Below are positions 1 through 11,300 of a stretch of 26,452 bases of DNA, one piece after another. The notes under the pieces are model-generated. The model had not been told where the DNA came from. It worked only from the letters and a program-made list of their open reading frames with translations, and did not search any database. The DNA is taken from the NCBI GenBank assembly GCA_000969725.1, contig JXSR01S042691.1; one strand, given 5' to 3'. The stretch comes from Ophiothrix spiculata (taxonomy: Eukaryota > Echinodermata > Ophiuroidea > Amphilepidida > Ophiotrichidae). The translations under genes and the position numbers were made by a program. Position 1 is the first letter of the stretch, and each line of letters begins with the position of its first letter.

Positions 1-189
1 ATAATGTATGGCCAGTGTCAGTGATAGTAGCCCGAGTCGATATTGCTTGGTGAATTGATCGCGCTACATTGATTTGTATTGAGGCAACGGACAAGATTGA
101 TCACACGTCCGTCCACCTCGATGACCAACTTGATGAAGTTATCAGAATGTTTAATAGTTAACAATTTAGAGTTGTCTTTTTTGGTGCAA

Positions 190-228
190 TGAGCCCTAGT
201 TCCATAGGAGACGGTATCACTTGTTCAG
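190..228 (+). pseudogene. Orphan EGF-exon 3' end on the opposite strand
   Basis: On the plus strand, opposite to the gene, the bases read SPSSIGDGITCS and then a possible donor TTCAG|GTCAGG. IGDGITC+donor is exactly how the cbEGF exons of this gene end (compare exons 14, 15 and 17). No upstream half of the EGF is visible, so it looks like an inverted scrap of an EGF exon. About 30 bases of similarity only, so chance is not excluded. Confidence 0.4.
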
Positions 229-925
229 GTCAGGGTCAGTCTTATTCTTACCATTTGAAAAATGATAACGTATCTGTTGGCATTATTGGCGACACGCTAT
301 AAAAAAGCTCTTGTAATAAAATAATGACCCGATGTTACAAAGTTTTATATTTAGACAATAATAACTGCGCACCATCTTTTTTGAGGTCATTGTGTGAATT
401 CTGAGGTGATTGTTTTGGACTGAGGTACTCTTCTGAGGGAGCGCAGCTCCCTAAGAAAAATACCGAGTGGCATACAAATGGCAAAGTTGCACGCTTTATC
501 GGAGAATGAGCCTGTAATGATCAGAGCAAGCCACATGCAGTAATACATTAGCAATCATGGTTCGATGTCTTAGTCAGGGTATAGAAAAAAAAATCTTTCT
601 GGGAACTTTTATTGAGCTGATGAGAAATCTTTGAGATTTATGAAAAAATGCATGAATCGCTTTAAAAACTCGCTAGTTTTTGACCGAAATTTGACATTCA
701 CCCTAAAAATTAGCTCATTTATTTGTATTTCACCATTCAATATTGCCAAAAAAATCATCTGTAGTCAGAAATTTTTGTAATTTTATTTTACTTTACATTA
801 TTATTATTTTTTTTTTTGAACCTTACCGATTTTTTTTTCTGGGACTTCAACTTTTTTCTGGGAACGGCGCGGCCACGTTACCGCGGATTTCGAAGCCCTG
901 GTGTTAGTGTTATCTGTCAACTTAC
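229..925. other. Intron 18 sequence, no gene seen
   Basis: AT-rich intron with no supported exon. It holds a short GC-rich hairpin near 425-466 whose centre reads GGGAGCGCAGCTCCC, and A/T homopolymer runs near 800-835. Nothing else recognised. Confidence 0.5.
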
Positions 926-1051
926 CTACACATGTGACATTATCAGCAACCAGTAAATCAAATCCAATGTTACAAGCGCACTGATAAAACGGCCTCCTAT
1001 TGATACACACTTGATTGCACTCATCAACTTCAAGTTGGCACTCATTGATAT
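926..1051 (-). CDS. Exon 18: calcium-binding EGF repeat 8 (last exon in window)
   Basis: Phase 1-1, 42 codons: [34 protein letters not shown], then DNVTC. Six cysteines; the N-RRP-F linker is less typical. NVT sequon. Acceptor gctttgcag|AT, donor GTAG|GTAAGT, so coding continues beyond the left edge. Confidence 0.92.
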   Translation of the reverse strand: MSMSANLKLMSAIKCVSIGGRFISALVTLDLIYWLLIMSHV

Positions 1052-2270
1052 CTGCAAAGCAAGAGAAATGTCAAAATGTGATTTAGCTGGTTTTAATGAT
1101 TCTGTTGCAAATGTTTCAACTTTACTATGGACTCAATTTTGGCAAATTTAAAATTCACCTTCCATCCCGGCACAGCTACCTTAAGTTCAACTAATTTGAA
1201 GCTAATAAAAGGAGTACAAATAAACAAAATGTGCACTGGATTAACACTTAAGTTGATTAGGGGCCCTACCACAGGTTTTCGCGAAAATGCAAAAAACATT
1301 TACATCGCCGCTCCATGTAATTGTCAAACTTAACATGACGGGTCCCTCAGTGGCAAAAAAAATCAAATCGATCCAGTCGTTTTCGTGCTAATTAGCACAA
1401 AGTGATTTTTCGAAGGCGCTGTTTATAACCGAATAACTTTTATCTAATTTTATTTTTGCAATGTACAAATTCGAGCAAAATTTCATACGAAAATTCCTCT
1501 TGGAACACGGTTTTTGAAATTTTGGCGGGAACATTTTTGGTGCGACACAAAAAAGTTTTTCAGCCGCCATTTTGAAACGGTTCATCCGATTTTTAAAATT
1601 TTTCATGTATTTTGGTCCTATATACATGCTTTATCATTGACCAGACTTTCAATGTAAAATTCATACCGGAAGGGTGATTTTTTAAGGGGAGATCCCTAGG
1701 ACCCCCCCCCCTTTGGGCACCAACGGGTGGGAAATACCTTGGTCACTTAAGTGTTAATATACTTTATCATGAGATCTGGTCATTTAAAGGGGTAGCTTCA
1801 AAACTCAACTGGTCAACTGCCTGTTGAGTTTTTAAACTACTCCTTAGAAATTTTACAACAACTTTGTAGGACCACAACATAGTCATCTAAAGCACCTACA
1901 CATATCAAAATGAAAATTAATACATCACAATGATGCTGAAATAATACTACACTGCTTAAAAGCTAATGAAGCAATGCATTAGGCCAAAAAAAAATTGTTT
2001 GGTTGCCCTCCACCGACCGACCCTATTTTTCAGCCTGACCCAAACTTTTTTCTATTGAAAAATATTTTTTTTTCTAAAAAGTTATGCAAAACTTAACGAA
2101 AACTACAAAAAAAAAATGTAATATTTTTTTGCATTTTTCGATATTCAACCCTTAAAATGTTTAGGATGTCCCAAATCACTACAAGAAGTATTTGATTGTT
2201 TTGATTTGGATGTCATGGGGGAAGTTGTGAAGGCTGGAGCGGCCGATCGACCTAGAAGTCCGTGGAAGAG

Positions 2271-2305
<35 letters not shown>

Positions 2306-5300
2306 GACCGACCCTATCTGAAAAAAGCTGTGGAGGGCAACCAAAGAATTTCTTTTTTTTTGCCTTACAGCAAATTGTAAATATCTCATTAACCCTAACT
2401 TGCCACTATCCACAGGAATGAAAGTAGCGTATGTGTCCCGTCATATAAAGTACCGTAAGGTCGGCATAGTAAATTGCGAGATACGGGCCATTGAAGCTGA
2501 CCAAAGATCAAAGATCACGTCCGATGTCAAATTTCATCAGAAAGGTTATCTCTGAAGTGTACTCTATCCTATTAATCAGATTCCAACATATAAAAAAATG
2601 TATTAAAAACCAAGATAAAAATCCTCTCTCCATTCAAGTTTTACTTTAAACTAAATTTTCTCAGAACTATAGTTTTCTGAATCAGCCCGATGCCTTTTAC
2701 AAATTTGGATGTAATTTCACAACCACACATCCAATAACCAAAAGCTTAGATGAGACCTTAAATCAATTTTGATTTTGGGACCCTTAAAGGTACCTTTCGA
2801 TATGACAGGTCACAAATGCTTAATGTGCGCCTAAGTCAGAATATTTATCTATCATAGATAGGTATGCAATTGCTGCCTGGGCAGAGAGCCCTCTGTGGAG
2901 TGGATCACACATTGAGTCGCTAGAGAGACCCTAGTTTGAATCCTATAAAAACAGGACTTTAGGTGTAAAAAGGAGGTAGAAATAGGAAGGTGCCAGATGA
3001 GAGATAGGACTAATACAAAAAATATATTTTCAAACTTAAGTTCTGTGTGAGTAACATTTCAATGTCATTATCTTAACAGTATAAAGACATTTCGTTATCA
3101 ACTTAAGCAAAGTATGATCCTAAACTATGAGTAACTTTTGAGCTTGTCGTTTGTTATGTCTTGATTGATTATCCTGTTATTTATTTTGTTGTTTCTTATC
3201 TAGGATATAGTCTGTAACTTCATTGTTTTTGTATACAGGGTTGGACTATTAACGGGCCTTATTGGCCTTCCAGTCCTTTCCTCCATAATGTCTTTTGTTT
3301 GTTATATTTTTATGTATTTTTATGGAAATAAAGAATGAACTGAACTGAACTCTTACCAAAGCAAGAAATACCATCGCCTATATAGCCTGCACCGCACTCA
3401 CAGATGAATGAGCCAACTGTGTTTATACAGGTAGCAACAGGATGACAGTGGGTTTCTGAACACTCGTTGAAATCTGAAAGTAACAATAAGGCACATGATT
3501 TACTTGAACCATATAACATTCTAAGCGGCTGATTATAGGTTAATAAATGCGCATTTCATACGCGAGTGAAATGAGACAAAATCAATGCACCCGCGGTCAA
3601 TTTTGATGCGTCCAATTCACGAGGCCCGTAGGGGCTGAGTGCATTGGACAGCAAAATTTACCGCCAGTGCATTGATTTTGTCTCATTTTACGAGCATTAT
3701 GAAATGCAAATTTATTAATCTAATTCATACACGACAGAAAAATAATATTGTATCTTTTGTAAAAAGAAATAAGGCTTTTAAAAGTTTAATATGACCATCA
3801 AAATCCAAAACTTCTCTAAACTAAATAAATAATCACCCGACCAAAACAATGAAACATTCATACGCACTAAACGCCCGCCACGCAAACCGGAACGCAACAA
3901 GCGCAGTGCATTGTGAAGATCCACTGCACTCCGCGTACTTTATATTTTTGCGTTCTGATTGGCTAGGTGGCACGCGGAGCACATGCGGAGTGTATGAATA
4001 ATATTCTATATCTTTTTAATAAGACTGAAAACAAAACCCAAGCTAACTGTTCACCTTATATAGCGCTTTTTGTTTCTATTTATTTATTACTACTAAAAAT
4101 ACAGTCAGCTGCTTTACAAATGTATCGATAGACAGCACTTCCTGACTATATTCTTAGTAATTATCCGTATAAGTTTTTGATCAACAAAGCAATAGAGATA
4201 TAATGTCCTGCCTAAAGATATAACTTGTTGGATGTAATGGGGATAGAACTTACAACCTACTGATTATAAGTTCTGGGCTGTTCAGCAAAACCACGAGCTC
4301 TCTGATTTCTAGAAATATGCAAAACTCACTTTAAATTAAAAAGTCAATAATGAGCCAATGAAACAATTTAAACTTACCCTCACAGTTTCCATTAACCATC
4401 TCATATCCCACAATGCATCTGCAAAAGTAGGCGCCCTCTGTGTTGACGCATTCTTGATTGACTGCGCAGTTTCCTGCTGATTCCAGTAAGCACTCGTTTA
4501 TATCTAGAGGGAAGAGGATATTGATTTCAAATAAAAAAGTCACCACCCACTTTCATGCAATCTTGATGGACACGATAGCAATTTTATCACAGAAAATTTG
4601 TTCCCAAACTGAGAGTGATAATTTGGTGGCATGTTTTTTTTTTCCAAACGGTGTGTGGGAATTGCCAAAATATGAAAAACTGTTGTTAAAATTGTTTAGT
4701 TTGGGATCTATAATACTATTCTTATTTATAATAAATTCAGCTAAAATAGAATTCCAAACAAAATCGTTTGTTAACCCTTGCAAATGGCACCTTTTGTGAC
4801 AACAGTATTTCTTTCAAAGCATGTTGAATATATTATCTGATCGCAATGTTTCCTCAAACTATAAATCAACCAATCGCAAACAATATTAGATGATTCCGAC
4901 TTACCCTGATAGGGTCCATTGACCAATTCGAATCAGGGAGGCATTATCTGTGACTATTATTAAAACGGTTATATTTGTTTAAGTGATTTGTTTTTTTATT
5001 CTTTCTTGGCTTCATTTTTGCATGTTCACTATTTTGTTAAGGTGCTATGGTTTTGTTAGAGCACCATAGAAGTGCAGATTATTACTATTATTATTAGTAG
5101 TAGCATCATTATTATTAGTCACATTCTAAGTATGCATACATAGCTTCCTGACCAATTATTACCCACAGCACGAGAGTCAACTTACCAATACATGTGATTC
5201 CATCGCCAGTGAACCCCTCAGGGCATCGGCACACATAGCTCCCTGGCTGATTGTTACACATAGCTCTGGGATGGCAACCAATGGAACGGAATTCACATTC

Positions 5301-8300
5301 ATTGATATCGCTGCAGGTCAATCCGTCCCCTTGCCAACCGGTATTACAACGACACGTGTATGATCCCACAGAGTTGATGCAAGTTGCTTGAGGGTCGCAG
5401 TCATAAAGGTCCTGTATACATTCATTGACGTCTGGATAAGGGAAGAGAAAAATGGAAAAAATTGATGATAATTTCACTTTATATAATGAAAATTTTGTTG
5501 AATATCATTTTGTTACTTGGAATACAGAAGATTTAAGATCATCATCAATCTTTTCATTGAAACACATTTGACCAAAACTGAGACTGGAAGCTAGCTATAT
5601 TAAAACATATTGATCAGTCCTGGATTCTCTGTCATATCTGTAAAATAAAAATGTTGTTAAATCGAGTCTGAAGACTTGATGACAATGTGATAGCAACTGG
5701 ATTAAAATTGAAACATCGGTCCTAGATAGGTAATCTGATAATTCAAGTTTTATAGAAATGGGTTGAACTTGGTAAGCAAAATAAAGTTACCAATGCACTT
5801 CAGATTTTTGACAGATCTTTCATTAGCAAAATGTTACATATTTTCTTCAACCTGTTTTAGAAGTTTTAATGAAATGCTGTAATATGATATAATATCTTTG
5901 AAGGTTTAGGTGACTTTAATAATGCAAATGAGTTACTTAATTAGCATATGTTCCAACAAAACTCTTCTAAGATTTAAACAGGTACAGTTAATCCAATATC
6001 ACTCTGCATTATGAATAACAAAGTTAATGTAGTTTTACATGCACTTTTGATTCCCTTTGGTTCCACAAAAAGGACAATTGGATTAATAAAGGTGATGTTT
6101 AGGCTTGGCGTCCAAAGACATTCGCTCGGCCGAGTAACATTCGCTCTCGATATTCGCTCTCTGTCTTATTCGTTAAAACGGAGAGCGAATGTTGCTCTCA
6201 GTGAGCAAACATTGTTTCAATCGATGAAAGCTAATGTCCCTTGCTCATGTCGTGGTGGTATGATTATTGAATAAACAAACCCAAGAATATTCGGAGTGAT
6301 CTTCGCTCCAATTCAATCTAAAGTGTAGCGAATATCGTGAAATCTGTTAAGCGAATGTCGCTTCCCATTAGAGCGAAGTTTTCTTGGTAGGGTGAGCGAA
6401 TGTAACTCGGGCGAGCCAATGTCTTTGGACGCCAAGCCTTACCTTGACATGTAATGCCATCCCCTTCGTATCCACTATTGCACACACAGGTATAGGACCC
6501 AACACTATTAGTACAGGTAGCTTGCTCAGAACACGGTGAAGACGTATCACATTCATTCACATCTGTGAAGAGAAAAAGAAAAGAAAATGTATCAAAATCA
6601 AACAGGCAATAAGTGACCTCTCCAAACCATCTGGATGACCAGAAGCAACAAGAAGTGTGGAAGTAGGAAGCTATAGGTTAAACAATAATTTATTGGACAA
6701 CATAATAAACAAAAATCCATATTGCAGGGCCCATTACTTGTAAATGCAACCCCACTATGTATTTTTGTTAATTGTCATATCCGATGGGTGATTTTAACAT
6801 TGACCTTCTATACTGTTGATTTCCATCCCTTCCAAACCATTGTTATAAACAAAAATCCATAGAACAGGGCTCATTGTTTGTAAATGCAACTTCTACCATG
6901 GAGTTTTGTTTAAATTGTCCAATCAACATTTGTTTTTCCTATAGAAGAAAACCTGATGCTCTAATAGTAATTCAATCTGAAGTGTAAGGTATAGATTGAG
7001 TGCTTCTTTGTAAAGCATCCACAGGCAAATCACCATGGTATTAATCTGAAGTATCAATATCCTCAAGGTTATTTGTATTCCTATAATTGTTACTGAGTTG
7101 AATTCCTTAAATTCACTTTAATTACTCCACCGTCGCATGACTATTTCAAAAAAACATTGTAATGGGATCAACCCATATTTTCTGCCAATTTTTGTTTAAA
7201 AAATGTAAGAAATACATAAATGCTTATCTAGCTCCCAATCGTTTCTCTTTTTATCAATTTATAACTTAACATATATATCAATTTCCTAAAATTAATTTAA
7301 TATCAAAACCTCGATAAATACTCAATGATATAGATATCTTGATCCCTATTTTGATCCATAAAGCCCTCGTAGAAGGTACAGTTACTCACCAACACAGATA
7401 TTTTGATCGGCATCTTGAATCATTAAACTGTTATTACAGGTACAATTACTCACCGACACAGATATTTTGATCGCCATCTTGCTTCATAAAACCTTCATTG
7501 CAGGTACAGTTGTATCCACCAACGGTGTTAGAACACGTTGCAAAATTACCGCATATCACAGAATCTCGGTCACACTCATCAATATCTGCAATCAGAAATG
7601 CAAAGATGTATGAAATAGAATTTAATAACTCACTGTACTGTATATCTTTCTGTGCAGAGGCATACTGCTATAGATTTTTGATGAATCCCCAGTCCATACT
7701 CGCTTCCGCAGGTTTTTCTCTGGGTACTCCGGTCTTCCTCCTGCATTCAAAACTGAATTTAAAAAACATCTTGGAGCCCTGTTGAAGATAAGCTTCCTTT
7801 AGCTTACTTGGTACCAAGTACCAAGTTGGGTTTCCTTGGCGAAAGCCTAAACAAGGTGATAATCAAATTAGCGTGTCACGCTTGGCGCAGCATTCATGAA
7901 AGCGCTTTGACGCTGTAAATAAGTCGGCAGATTGTTCATTGTGCATCAGACATTTTAAGTATGTGCAAGGCCTGGTACAAGGAAACAGTTGAAACAGCAT
8001 TCAACAAAGAGAATGTTAACAGCACTGTTCTTCATTACAAAAAGAGCAGAGAAGTACTGTATAAGTGGTTTATTTTGCGCTACAATAATTTTTGTGCTTT
8101 TCGCGCTCAATTCTCCTAACGAAAAATAAATGTAGCGCAAAAAGTGGTATGTATACTGCCTCAAAATAGCTCAAAATTAAACTTGTGTGCAAATATTGGC
8201 GTTTCCTATAACAGAATCTCATTAAATTATAGAAAACGTATGCCCCAACCATAAATTTACAATACTCATCTGGTGGTATCTGTATTTTGAACAAAACTTA

Positions 8301-11300
8301 ATCTCTATTTGCAATCAGGAGTACCATTTAATAAAATACACATTTCAGAGTTTATCTCAGGCCTCAAATCAAAAATGGTAAAATGTTCCGTATGAAGATC
8401 TTTAAATTAAAGGAAAAATAAAAGAATCTGTTCATTAAGTGACTTTCTCTGAAAAATGACAAAAACATGATACAAATTGGTAGCATTCACCTAACAAATC
8501 ACATTAAAGGGGCATTGGACAAGTTCAGCATCATCCCCAAACTTTTCCCTAAGTATTTTGAGATTTTTGCAACATTTGAAGTATTAGCAGTAATATGACA
8601 GCATGCAAAGTTTCATTGTAAACTTCAGACCCTATATAGCAAATTATTTAGATATTCTTTTATCTTTAATTATCATATCGTCAACAATAAATACTGCCCT
8701 CTATAGTCAAATTTCTAAAATTGGCGTTTTTGCGAGATCTAATACAAACTCCAATTTTTTTTTTCGATGTATATGCAATCTATGATGCAAAAGGAATGTT
8801 TTACAAAAAAATCTTTGGATCTTTCTTGATGTATAGCATCAATAAATACGTTTCAAGAATAACCTCATACCCAAGATATGAGGTATTATCAACAAATAAA
8901 ATAGAATCCAAAATGTTGACTTTTCTGAAGGTTTTGATCAACATGTTCACCACATCTGGTAACTGACTGCTCTTTTCTAACATATGAAGTGTAAATCATC
9001 CACGAATAAAATTTCAAAATTTTGTCCAATGCCCCTTTAAGTAAAACAAATCGAGAGAGAAAGATCAGAATGTCAATATCTGATTGTGACATGTTACTCA
9101 CCCAAACAAGCTTTATTGTCAGGGTGTAGCTCATAGCCTTCAAAGCAACTACACTGATAACTGCCCAATTCATTGGTACAATCTTGTTCACAGAAATCCC
9201 TAGTTGGATCCAGATCTCGTTCTGCCAGACACTCATCAAAATCTATAGCAATAAAATGAAGAGTACTTGTAAGTGTATACTATCACCGAGTCACATGTGC
9301 ATTTTCTTACATCAGTGAAAAAATAACAGAAAGTACAATGTTTTTTGTTCTTCCATTGCCATTACCTTAATTAAAGCAATACTATAAGATTTTGATCAAA
9401 AATGGTTTGTCTATAGTAAAAACAGCATAAAATAGTGGAATGTGACTATCTAAAAGCATTTTCAAGTGTATTTTGTGAAAAAATTGGTTTGCCACCAAAA
9501 AATGGATAAAAAGCACATGCATGCTTTCCTATACTAATAATTGTGGAATTAAACTCGGGATCCCGAATTTAATTCAACAAACGGCCATAACAGAAAAAGT
9601 AAACATCTTTGAGCAAAATCGTTTGGAGGGTATTTATATCTACCGAAAACAAACCCAATAAGCACAAAAAATCAAAAGTCATGGGTGACAGGTGGCGCTT
9701 CATTTTTAACACTTTATAGTATTGCTTTAATTAATTAATGTGTAAAAAAACAAATAGTTCATACTAAGGAAGGATTGATTCATATCCTGGTCACAAACTT
9801 GCAGTAAGGTTACGATATGTCATACTGGGTAGAAATTCAGCGGACACCCATCGCACGCTAAAAGTATGCCGCAAGAATTTAACTCGAGGTTAAAACTATG
9901 TTGTCTACAGTTGTGGTCCTCTAATAACCGGTGGACGATCGGTGACTGACAGGGCAACGCAAGAATTCACCGATGTCATACCGATGTTTCGTCGTTGCGG
10001 CTACTTTCCGATTTCTAGACACCGATCGGTGACCGGTGGTTATGTGACCATAGCATCAATGATCACGTGCACATAACCTTTTGAAGCAGGTGTATGAGTT
10101 AATATTTGAGCAACTTTGAGGCATGTTGATGAGGGAATGCTTCATATACATATATGAAATTGATGAAATAGCTTACCAAAGCATTTGAATCCATTTCCAG
10201 TGAGACCTAGCGGACATGGTCCACATGTAGCGTTGACCTCTGGGGCAACATTGTCTTTACAGGTCACTCCAGGATAACATGGATTGTCCAGGCAGGCATC
10301 ATAGTCTTGACTGCAGTCATCACCTGTGTAGGCAGCTGTACATGTGCAGGTTACAACCTGTGTAGGAGATTAATAGTCATGAAGCCATGATTGAAATAAA
10401 GAAAAAAACAGTTTTGCTATTTATCCAACACAAACAAACAAATCTGATTCACAATCTCATTTCATTAAAAAAAGTAGTTACCAATTTCTGTCAACTGGCT
10501 GAGGAAGACCAAGATAGGTATAGTCAATCTTCGAAATGAGCTCCCTGTTTTGTGGGGTATTTACTCATTAACGTGTGTTGTCAAGTAGTACTATGTGCCG
10601 TACGTGTCCGACTACAATTCACGCAGTTAAATGTGATTGGTTGTTTCAGCGATCGTCACGCTAAGTTCTTGTCAAGCTGGGGAAAATTGACCAGTCATAA
10701 TGATCATCATGCGTGAGCTTTGTTAGTTGATTTAAATTTGAATTTCGCATATGCATGGACTGCGTAGAAGCTCGATTATTTGAATATTCTGGAAGCGATT
10801 TTCAGGGAGCTTATTCAGAAGATAGACTTCAAAGATTTTAATCTCACCATGGTGGCAGTGGTGGGACTAACATTACCAATTGTTTTCCAGTACAAAAACA
10901 AATCATTTTACCATGCGTAAACATCAAACCAATCAGATCAATTGTCACATCTCAACAGAAAAGTTAAACACACAACTGGGCAAGTTGCAAATATCTGGGC
11001 ATAAAACATGTTCAAATGAAAAAAAATTTTATAAGCAAGTGTAGCAAGAAGTGTAGCCTTTGCACCTATAAAACTACTTTGACAAAAAATTATTTTCTTA
11101 AACTCATTTGTGTATAATACATTACATTACATTACATTACTGGCATTTATGGCGCCATTCACCAAAAAGATACCATGGCGCTTACAAAAATATTCACAAC
11201 ATGTCAATCTATAGTTTATCTCAGAGTTGTTTTTCTTCGTTCCCGGGGTTTTTCTTTCCGACGCTTGTTGTTAAGACCTTCTGCGTACTGATGCACTTAT

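Noticed and set aside
425-466. GC-rich hairpin as a terminator
   Set aside because: Intrinsic terminators do not apply to an animal nuclear intron; more likely a repeat core.
1999-2345. Lysine-rich plus-strand frame in the 1982-2364 MITE as a small protein
   Set aside because: It is produced by the poly-A run and lies wholly within the inverted-repeat element.
2890-2945. Possible tRNA-derived SINE head (GTTTGAATCC B-box)
   Set aside because: The B-box fits but the A-box is poor, no tRNA arms can be paired, and no SINE tail follows.
5090-5118. ATT repeat as a CRISPR or regulatory array
   Set aside because: Simple microsatellite tail of a retrotransposon in animal DNA.
7715-7760. Assignment of GGGTACTCCGGTCTTCCTCC to a named repeat
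   Set aside because: The resemblance to a common animal repeat word is too short to name a family.
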